NCBI GenBank assembly: GCA_964634755.1
Contig: CAZWJH010000011.1
Span: 1-41,476 of the forward strand
Length of the DNA stretch: 41,476 nucleotides
From: JALXDT01 sp964634755
Lineage (GTDB): Bacteria > Acidobacteriota > Aminicenantia > JAMOAD01
Reading direction: 5' to 3'
Positions 1 through 6,229 of this stretch are shown here, one piece after another. Below the pieces are notes generated by a model. It did no database searches. It was not told the DNA's origin and worked only from the letters and a program-made list of their open reading frames with translations. Position 1 is the stretch's first letter. Every line of letters begins with the position of its first letter. Both the position numbers and the translations under genes were made by a program.

Positions 1-458
1 TGAATTTTATATCCTCCCATTTTTATTACCGATTGGGGGGTTAATCCAATATGACCCATTACCGGGATCTCAGCCTTAACTATCTTTTCTATGATGCTTT
101 CCTTACCTTCCACTCCCTCAATCTTAACAGCCTCAGCATTCCCCTCTCTTACCATTCTAATTGCGTTTTCCACAGCTGCTTCTTCAGTTGTATGATAAGA
201 GCCAAATGGCATATCAACGACAACCAACGCTCTTTTTACTCCTTTGCTCACCGCTCTTAAATGGTGAAGCATAATTTCCATGGTTGCTTTTAGTGTTGTT
301 TTCTCTCCAAGAACTACCATAGCAAGACTATCCCCTACAAGAATTATGTCTATACCGGCTCTATCTAATGCTATAGCTGTGGGATAATCGTACGCTGTAA
401 GTGCAGTTATTTTTTCTTTCCCTTTTCTTTTCTTTATGATGGGAGGTGTTATTTTCAA
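1..458 (-). CDS. panB: 3-methyl-2-oxobutanoate hydroxymethyltransferase (partial, 3' end outside window)
   Basis: This ketopantoate hydroxymethyltransferase converts 3-methyl-2-oxobutanoate and methylene-tetrahydrofolate to ketopantoate, the first committed step of pantothenate and CoA synthesis, in the cytoplasm. I translated it directly: the first 152 codons show TAYDYPTA, the ILVGDSLAMVVLG metal/substrate region, DMPFGSYHTTEEAAVENA and KIEGVEGK, all typical of PanB (usual length about 270 residues). The C-terminal part lies outside the window. The start is a TTG with GAGGAGG 4 bases upstream. It overlaps the stop of the kinase-like gene in a TTGA junction, so translation is probably coupled. 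It is the last visible gene of the gcvT - kinase - panB unit. The identity is clear; the TTG start is supported by the Shine-Dalgarno and by the N-terminus matching the family. Confidence 0.95.
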   Translation of the reverse strand, partial: MKITPPIIKKRKGKEKITALTAYDYPTAIALDRAGIDIILVGDSLAMVVLGEKTTLKATMEIMLHHLRAVSKGVKRALVVVDMPFGSYHTTEEAAVENAIRMVREGNAEAVKIEGVEGKESIIEKIVKAEIPVMGHIGLTPQSVIKMGGYKI

Positions 459-1105
459 TTTTCCTCCTCAATAAAAAAGAATTTTTTATTCTGAGTGGTA
501 TTAGCAATCTCTTTTATTATCTCTGATATTCCTCTTTCATTTTCCCTGAAGTCAAGATTATCCGCTTTTATAACCAATGAAGGTGTTTGATTATAGTTAA
601 AGGCAAAGTGATTGTACTCATCGTTGAGCTCTTTCCAGAATTTGGAAGAGATGGCTTTTTCCTCTTCTGTGCCATACTTTTCTATTCTTCTCAAAAGTTC
701 ATTATTTGTGAGCTGGAAAAAGATGACAAAATCCGGTTTTCTAATGCTTCTGTAAAATAATTCGTACATCTTATTGTAAATCAGAAGTTCCTCCTCTTTT
801 AAAAACTTGTAAGCAAAGATTTTATCTTTTTCAAGCATAAAGGAGGTAATAATTATTTCTTTGAATATGGTCCTTTGTCTTAGTGATAGTAATATTCTTC
901 CTCTTTCAACAAGAAAAACAAGTTGGGTTAAAAAGGCTAATCTTTCGTCTTTTGGATTTTTAAGGAACTTTTCAAGATACGGATTTTCTTCTACATCAGG
1001 CACGAATCTTCCATTTATTCGAGTGGCAATCTTTACTCCGAATATCTTTTTCCCAGATTTTGGCGGGCCCTCAATTGCTATGTATTCATATGGAAGATTA
1101 TACAT
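455..1105 (-). CDS. Deoxynucleoside kinase-like protein with degenerate active site
   Basis: The 216-residue protein follows the deoxyadenosine/deoxyguanosine kinase family throughout: YIAIEGP near the N-terminus, EENPYLEKF, the helix TQLVFLVERGR, and EKDKIFA, then NDEYNHFAFNY near the C-terminus. Family members phosphorylate deoxynucleosides for salvage and often sit near folate or pantothenate genes. Here key positions differ. The P-loop at residues 13-20 reads GPPKSGKK, with Lys where Ser/Thr should bind Mg. The Asp of the usual SDYLFAKDRIF segment is replaced (ITSFMLEKDKIF). The arginine-rich lid is reduced to RIEKYGTEEEK. The catalytic-type Glu in the EENP segment remains. It starts with ATG 5 bases after the gcvT stop and overlaps panB. 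The fold assignment is solid; kinase activity is doubtful. Confidence 0.75.
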   Translation of the reverse strand: MYNLPYEYIAIEGPPKSGKKIFGVKIATRINGRFVPDVEENPYLEKFLKNPKDERLAFLTQLVFLVERGRILLSLRQRTIFKEIIITSFMLEKDKIFAYKFLKEEELLIYNKMYELFYRSIRKPDFVIFFQLTNNELLRRIEKYGTEEEKAISSKFWKELNDEYNHFAFNYNQTPSLVIKADNLDFRENERGISEIIKEIANTTQNKKFFFIEEEN

Positions 1106-1110
1106 CTCTT

Positions 1111-2214
1111 CTATTTTTCTCTTTTGTAAAATGGAGTGGGGATTATTTTTGCTTTCTTTTTCCCTCCGTGAATTCCTATATAAATTTCCGTGCCTATTTT
1201 TGTAAGTCTGAGTGGAAGATATGTGAGCCCTACATTCTTTTTAATATATGGCATAAAGCCTCCGCTTGTCACAAATGATATACTCTCTTCATCGTCGGGT
1301 TTTTCAAAAACATCTTCAAGAGGCCTTGGTATCCCGTCCTCAACCATTTCGAATCCGACAAGAAGCTTTTTTATTCCTCTCCTTCTTTGCTGTTCAAGGA
1401 CTTCTCTTCCTATGAAATCACCTTTGTCAAATTTGAGTATCCAGCCCAAATCAGCTTCCAAAACAGTTGTAGTCTCTCCTATGTCATTACCATAAAGTGG
1501 CATTTTTGCTTCAAGTCTTAGGGAATCCCTTGCTGCAAGCCCGCACGGCATAATCCCGAATTTCTCTCCTTTTTCAAGAAGAGTAAACCAGATTTTTTCC
1601 GCATCCTCTTCACTTCCGGTAAAGTAAATTTCAAAACCATCTTCTCCTGTGTATCCGGTTCTTGATACAATGGCATCCTTTCCCATTACCTTTCCATACT
1701 TGAATCTATAATATTTAATTGTTGAAAGATCAAGATCTGTAATTTTTTGCAATATTTCCTGAGCTTTAGGTCCCTGAACTGCTATCTGAGAATATTCATC
1801 CGACAAATTCTCTACCTTTGCATCAAACTTTGCTCCTTTCTCTTTTATCCAATTAAAATCTTTTTCAGTATTTGCAGCATTAACTACCAAAAGATATTTC
1901 TCTTCTTCTAACATATAAACCAACAAATCATCCACAAAGGTACCTTTATGGGTTAAGAGAGCGTTATAATGAATCTTTCCCGGTTTTAATTTTTTTACAT
2001 TGTTTGCCGTAAGATAATTAATCATATCAGCAGCTTCTTTTCCTGTAACAATGATTTCTCCCATATGGGATACATCAAAAATTCCGACTTTTTCTCTTAC
2101 AGCCATATGCTCCTTTATCATACTTTTGTACCAGATAGGCATTTCAAATCCTGCAAATTCAATTATTTTACCTTTTAATTTTTTGTGTGCATTATAAAGT
2201 TTTGTCTTTTTCAT
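1111..2214 (-). CDS. gcvT: Aminomethyltransferase (glycine cleavage system T protein)
   Basis: T protein of the glycine cleavage system: it takes the aminomethyl group from lipoylated H protein and transfers it to tetrahydrofolate, releasing ammonia. The 367-residue length is normal. Family motifs are present in order: FAGFEMPIWY near residue 20, VGIFDVSHMGEI around 43-54, LLVVNAANTEKDFNWI, SRTGYTGEDGFEIYF, CGLAARDSLRLEAKMPLYGND, and a C-terminal IPTPFY. The ATG has AAGGAGA seven bases upstream. No gcvH or gcvP is visible nearby. The following genes (kinase-like, panB) are read in the same direction with minimal spacing. PanB also uses methylene-tetrahydrofolate, so the two share a one-carbon cofactor. 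Confidence 0.96.
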   Translation of the reverse strand: MKKTKLYNAHKKLKGKIIEFAGFEMPIWYKSMIKEHMAVREKVGIFDVSHMGEIIVTGKEAADMINYLTANNVKKLKPGKIHYNALLTHKGTFVDDLLVYMLEEEKYLLVVNAANTEKDFNWIKEKGAKFDAKVENLSDEYSQIAVQGPKAQEILQKITDLDLSTIKYYRFKYGKVMGKDAIVSRTGYTGEDGFEIYFTGSEEDAEKIWFTLLEKGEKFGIMPCGLAARDSLRLEAKMPLYGNDIGETTTVLEADLGWILKFDKGDFIGREVLEQQRRRGIKKLLVGFEMVEDGIPRPLEDVFEKPDDEESISFVTSGGFMPYIKKNVGLTYLPLRLTKIGTEIYIGIHGGKKKAKIIPTPFYKREK

Positions 2215-2253
2215 TTTTATCTCCTTATTTGAATTATTAAATTTTGCAATGTT

Positions 2254-2282
2254 ATTATAACTCTATTTTTCCCTATAATAAA
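2254..2282 (-). promoter_or_regulatory. Candidate promoter of gcvT
   Basis: On the minus strand a perfect TATAAT (2259-2254) lies just after the stop of the upstream MEMO-like gene, with TTTATT 17 bases further upstream. This would give a leader of about 33 bases before gcvT, enough for its Shine-Dalgarno and too short for a glycine riboswitch. The -35 is weak; read-through from the upstream gene is also possible. Confidence 0.35.
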
Positions 2283-3330
2283 CTATTGACCAATAACCAA
2301 CCCAGTGTTTCAATGAAAAGGGAGCTGTGATACCTATACCAATATTATAAGCTGGCAAAATTCCGGTTGTATAGCTATCTGAGTATCTTGCAGGATATCC
2401 TACTGTTTTTTCATTAGAAAGACTTTTTATAACCCTTGATACAGTTAAAACTCCAAAAGGGACTGTATATCTTCCGCACCAGTATATTTTCTCTTTCCAT
2501 ACCTTATCTGCATAAGCTTTAAGCTTTTCTTTTGTGATAGTACCGGATAAAAATGTTTTTCCAATGTATATATCCTGCTCGGTTCCTTTTTTGTGTGCTG
2601 TTTCATCAAGCCCAAATCTCACATCACCAAAATCCGGTCCGTAATGGGTCGTATCTGTTGAGATTAGAAAACTTACATCCTTTCCCAAAACAAGTTTGTT
2701 TTCTTTTATATATTTTACTAAGAGTTTGGAAAGTTCTTTTGAAATAACATCAAGATTTTCAAAGTCCATTGTCGTTACCATAATGGGAAGAACTTTTACA
2801 TTGCGGTTATAATACTTTAAAAAGGCAAGCATAGCCTCTATTGAGTGCTCAAGGGAGTGTGCTTTATTGCTTACGAAAAAATGTTTTGGATTAAGATTTT
2901 TTCTCAAAAATTCCCTAAATTTTTTATCAATCTTTGTATTGGAGTAAGGAGATTTCCACTCATCAAAATCATCCAAGATGATAAAGTTTTTAGGATCTTT
3001 CAGAGCAAGCCTTGGTTTCCTATGAGTTACTCCAAATACAATAACTGTTTTTGCTTTTGCAACATAGGGAAGAGAATAAAGATACACCCTTCCGGCATAC
3101 ATATGATCATCGTGGGGTGAAATCGCGGCTATAACATTTTTACCTTTTAAGAAATTTTCTTCTTTTAAAAGACTATCCTTTTCAGCCGCTTTTGCAAGAG
3201 ATATGATTTTTTCAATCTGCGCTGCTTTTGTGCAAAACCCAACATCATCAACCACATCTCTTACCTTTGTCTCTGCAAAACCATTAAAAGAAAAAAGTAA
3301 AACCAAAAAGCTTAAGATTATTCCCTTCAT
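2263..3330 (-). CDS. Secreted MEMO1-family protein (AmmeMemoRadiSam protein B type)
   Basis: A 355-residue MEMO-family protein with an N-terminal signal peptide (hydrophobic residues 4-18, then an Ala-containing cleavage region). The family fold resembles class III extradiol dioxygenases and LigB; the human member is a metal-binding protein. The expected ligand positions are all present: His73 in SPHDDHMYAG, His103 in GVTHR, Asp226 and His229 in STDTTHYG, and Cys285 in YWCGRYTVPFG. The family signature EHSIEAMLAFL is at about 161-171. Bacterial MEMO proteins often accompany AMMECR1 and a radical-SAM protein; neither partner is adjacent here. Start ATG with AAGGAG seven bases upstream. The family call is firm; the biochemical role is unknown and its export is the unusual part. 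Confidence 0.85.
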   Translation of the reverse strand: MKGIILSFLVLLFSFNGFAETKVRDVVDDVGFCTKAAQIEKIISLAKAAEKDSLLKEENFLKGKNVIAAISPHDDHMYAGRVYLYSLPYVAKAKTVIVFGVTHRKPRLALKDPKNFIILDDFDEWKSPYSNTKIDKKFREFLRKNLNPKHFFVSNKAHSLEHSIEAMLAFLKYYNRNVKVLPIMVTTMDFENLDVISKELSKLLVKYIKENKLVLGKDVSFLISTDTTHYGPDFGDVRFGLDETAHKKGTEQDIYIGKTFLSGTITKEKLKAYADKVWKEKIYWCGRYTVPFGVLTVSRVIKSLSNEKTVGYPARYSDSYTTGILPAYNIGIGITAPFSLKHWVGYWSIVYYREK

Positions 3331-3354
3331 CTCATTACTCCTTAAAAATACGGT

Positions 3355-3383
3355 ATTATAATTTTAAAATAAAAGTGGAAATA
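3355..3383 (-). promoter_or_regulatory. Candidate promoter of the MEMO-like gene
   Basis: On the minus strand, TATAAT at 3360-3355 lies about 25 bases before the ATG, leaving room for a leader containing AAGGAG. The -35 at 17 bases (TATTTC) is poor. It diverges from the ROK kinase promoter. Confidence 0.35.
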
Positions 3384-3419
3384 ATGCAAATTTTGTTTTT
3401 GGGTTGATAGATGTTAGGT

Positions 3420-3448
3420 TTCATATATTCCGGTATATAAGATATAAT
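3420..3448 (+). promoter_or_regulatory. Promoter of ROK kinase gene, apparently leaderless
   Basis: A perfect TATAAT (3443-3448) ends 5 bases before the ATG at 3454, with TTCATA 17 bases upstream. No Shine-Dalgarno precedes the ATG. Transcription would start at or next to the A of the start codon. Confidence 0.5.
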
Positions 3449-3453
3449 ATAAG

Positions 3454-4374
3454 ATGCACAAAAAGGAGTATTTTCTCGGAATAGATATAGGCGGAACCAA
3501 TGTTAAAAGCGGAATAATTGATGGAGGGGGGGGGCTTGCGGATGAAAATATTGTTAAAACAGAGAAAAATTCCACAAAATTGTTTTATGAAAACCTTAAT
3601 GCATTGATAAAAGAATGGAAATCAAAGTATGAAATTAAGGGAATAGGAATTGGTTTTCCAGGTTTAATATATATTGAAAACTTAAAGATTTTCAAATCTC
3701 CAAATTTACCTGCTATCAATAATACCTCTATCAGGGAATATCTCTCTTTTGATAATCTTCCTGTTTTCATAGATAATGATGCGAATTTTGCAGCTTTCGG
3801 AGAATACTCTGTGCTTTCCAAAGAGAAGAGAGAAAAAACTAAGACTTTTCTTCTTCTAACTCTTGGAAGTGGTGTTGGCACAGGTATTATTATTGATGGT
3901 GATATTTATCATGGAGCAAAAAATTTCATTGAAGGTGGGCACATTATAGTAAATCTCGATGGTGCTGAGTGCGGATGTGGCGGCAAAGGCTGTTTTGAGA
4001 CAGAGGTTTCTTCCAATGGATTAAAGAAAATGTATAAAGAGCTTACAGGTATAAGTGTGAATGATCCTATTGAAATTTATAAAAAAGCTAAAAAAGGAGA
4101 AAAATCTGCTCTTAAGGTATTTGAAAGGTTTTCTTATTATTTGGGCATTGCTCTTTCAACATTTAATAATCTGTTAAACCCCGATATTATTGTAATAGGT
4201 GGAGGATTATCTCACTTTTCCGAATTTTTTCTTGAAGATGCGGTAAAAGTGTTAGCCAAAAGATCATATCTTTATAAATACTTTAAGCCTGAAATATATG
4301 TTGGAAAATTAAAAAATAAAGCAGGAGTAATAGGAGCTTCAAATTATGTTAGAGAGAAAAGTGGAAAGAGATAA
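3454..4374 (+). CDS. ROK-family sugar kinase (glucokinase-like)
   Basis: This ROK kinase phosphorylates a hexose, most likely glucose or an N-acetylhexosamine, with ATP in the cytoplasm. The 306 residues show the ATP-binding GIDIGGTNVKSG at 9-20, the sugar-binding FIDNDANFAAFGEY, LGSGVGTGIIIDG, and the ROK zinc motif: a His (GGHI, about residue 163) followed by ECGCGGKGCFE. The second phosphate motif GGG and the C-terminal GASN segment are present. Nine consecutive G (3526-3534) encode Gly24-27; the frame is intact here, but one slip would truncate the protein near residue 30. The ATG has no Shine-Dalgarno and a -10 box sits just upstream. The 3' end overlaps lepA by 29 bases. Substrate cannot be set from sequence. 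Confidence 0.9.
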   Translation: MHKKEYFLGIDIGGTNVKSGIIDGGGGLADENIVKTEKNSTKLFYENLNALIKEWKSKYEIKGIGIGFPGLIYIENLKIFKSPNLPAINNTSIREYLSFDNLPVFIDNDANFAAFGEYSVLSKEKREKTKTFLLLTLGSGVGTGIIIDGDIYHGAKNFIEGGHIIVNLDGAECGCGGKGCFETEVSSNGLKKMYKELTGISVNDPIEIYKKAKKGEKSALKVFERFSYYLGIALSTFNNLLNPDIIVIGGGLSHFSEFFLEDAVKVLAKRSYLYKYFKPEIYVGKLKNKAGVIGASNYVREKSGKR

Positions 4375-6157
4375 AATCAGGAATTTTTCGATTATTGCCC
4401 ACATTGACCATGGAAAAACAACTTTATCCGATCGCCTTTTGGAACTTACCGGAGCGGTTTCCAAAAGAGAGCTTGAGGAGCAGATGCTTGATAGTATGGA
4501 CCTTGAAAAGGAAAGAGGGATTACTATTAAGGCTCACTATGTCAGATTAAATTATAAAGCTAAAGATGGGAATGAATATATTCTGAATTTAATAGATACT
4601 CCCGGACATGTGGATTTTTCCTATGAAGTTTCAAGATCTCTTGCAGCTTGCGAAGGAGCTCTTTTGGTTGTTGATGCCACTCAGGGAGTTGAGGCTCAAA
4701 CAGTAGCGAATGCTTATCTTGCAATTGACAATGATCTTACATTAATTCCGGTGATTAATAAAATAGATCTTCCGAGTGCTGAAATAGAAAAGACTGAGGA
4801 GCAGATAGAACATGTAGTTGGACTTCCGGCGGAAGAAGCCATTTTAGTTTCTGCAAAAACAGGAGAGGGGATAGAAGATGTCTTAGAAGCAATAATTGAG
4901 AGAATTCCTCCTCCTCAAGGTGATGAAAACAAACCCCTTAAGGCATTAATCTTTGATTCATGGTACAATCCTTACAGAGGGGTTGTACTTTTAGTAAAGG
5001 TAATTGAAGGAAAGATAAGGGTAAAGGATAAGATAAAATTAATGTTTTCAGGTTCTGTTTATAATGTGGAAGAACTTGGCTTTTTTACTCCGAAAGAGAA
5101 AAAAGTTAATGAACTTGTGGCAGGTGAGACAGGTTATCTTATAGCTGAAATAAAAAAGATTTCCGATATAACCGTGGGAGATACCATAACTCACCTTAAA
5201 AATCCGACGGAAAAACCATTTCCGGGTTTTAAGAAATTAAAACCTATGATTTTTGCTGGTTTTTATCCTGCTGATAAAACCACGCACGAGGAACTTTCGG
5301 ATGCTCTTAACAAACTCAGTCTTAATGATTCATCCTTTGAGTTTGAGTCTGAAAACTCCCCTGCTCTTGGATTTGGTTTCAGATGCGGATTTTTGGGGCT
5401 TTTACACAGAGAAATTATTCAGGAAAGGCTTGAAAGGGAATTTAACCTTACCATTATAACTACTGCACCATCGGTTAGATATATGGTTGAGCTTGTTGAC
5501 GGAAGTAAAATAGAGATAGACTCTCCAGCAAAACTTCCCCCGAAAAATGAATATTTGAAAATAGAGGAACCATTTATGAAAGTTATGATTTTCACTCCTC
5601 AAAAGTTTGTGGGAACAATAATGAAATTTATGGAGAAAAAAAGATCAACTTACAAAACAATGGAATACATTTCAGAGCAAAGGGTAATTCTGACATATGA
5701 AGTGCCATTTGCGGAAATGGTTGTTGAATTTTACGATAATATAAAGCTTCTTACAAGTGGTTATGCCTCTTTTGATTATGAATTCATAGGATTTAAAGAG
5801 TCAAAACTTGAAAAATTGGAGATTTTAATAAACGGAGAGCCTGTTGATGCGTTAAGTTTAATTGTAAGCAAGGATATTGCATACAGAAGAGGAAGGGACA
5901 TACTTTTGAAATTAAAAAGAGCAATTCCCCGACAGCTTTTTGAGGTTATTCTTCAAGCAAAAATAGGGGGAAAGATAATTGCGAGGGAAACAGTAAAGCC
6001 TTTGAGAAAAAATGTTCTCGCAAAATGCTATGGGGGAGATATTACAAGAAAGAGGAAGCTTCTTGAAAAGCAGAAAGAGGGGAAAAAGAGAATGAAAAAA
6101 ATCGGAAGGGTTGAAATCCCTCAGGAGGCTTTTCTTTCAATATTAAAGACTGATTGA
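4346..6157 (+). CDS. lepA: Elongation factor 4 (LepA) GTPase
   Basis: LepA/EF4 is a ribosome-bound translational GTPase that affects translocation and ribosome assembly. The 603-residue length is normal. G1 is AHIDHGKTT at about 18-26, then RGITIKAHYVRLNY (G2), DTPGHVDFSYEV (G3) and NKIDLP (G4). EF-G-like domains follow, including GFRCGFLGLLH, and the LepA-specific C-terminal part with VLAKCYGGDITRKRKLLEKQK. The ATG at 4346 lies inside the end of the ROK gene, with AGGAG nine bases upstream. A GTG five codons later is the alternative start. Coupling to a sugar kinase looks incidental. A strong terminator follows. Confidence 0.96.
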   Translation: MLERKVERDKIRNFSIIAHIDHGKTTLSDRLLELTGAVSKRELEEQMLDSMDLEKERGITIKAHYVRLNYKAKDGNEYILNLIDTPGHVDFSYEVSRSLAACEGALLVVDATQGVEAQTVANAYLAIDNDLTLIPVINKIDLPSAEIEKTEEQIEHVVGLPAEEAILVSAKTGEGIEDVLEAIIERIPPPQGDENKPLKALIFDSWYNPYRGVVLLVKVIEGKIRVKDKIKLMFSGSVYNVEELGFFTPKEKKVNELVAGETGYLIAEIKKISDITVGDTITHLKNPTEKPFPGFKKLKPMIFAGFYPADKTTHEELSDALNKLSLNDSSFEFESENSPALGFGFRCGFLGLLHREIIQERLEREFNLTIITTAPSVRYMVELVDGSKIEIDSPAKLPPKNEYLKIEEPFMKVMIFTPQKFVGTIMKFMEKKRSTYKTMEYISEQRVILTYEVPFAEMVVEFYDNIKLLTSGYASFDYEFIGFKESKLEKLEILINGEPVDALSLIVSKDIAYRRGRDILLKLKRAIPRQLFEVILQAKIGGKIIARETVKPLRKNVLAKCYGGDITRKRKLLEKQKEGKKRMKKIGRVEIPQEAFLSILKTD

Positions 6158-6175
6158 TAAAATATTGAATTAAAT

Positions 6176-6213
6176 AAAAAAGGCGTTTCCGCTTTAAGCG
6201 GAAACGCCTTTTT
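6176..6213. terminator. Bidirectional intrinsic terminator between lepA and the M16 protease
   Basis: A perfect hairpin with 13-bp arms (6181-6193 and 6197-6209) and a 3-base loop is flanked by an A run on the left and a T run on the right. It can therefore end lepA transcription on the plus strand and protease transcription on the minus strand. It is the strongest hairpin I found in the window. Confidence 0.93.
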
Positions 6214-6229
6214 ATTTTTATCTTTCAGC

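Noticed and set aside
2215..2262. Possible glycine riboswitch upstream of gcvT
   Set aside because: The gap is only 48 bases, too short for a glycine aptamer, and no conserved pairing is seen.
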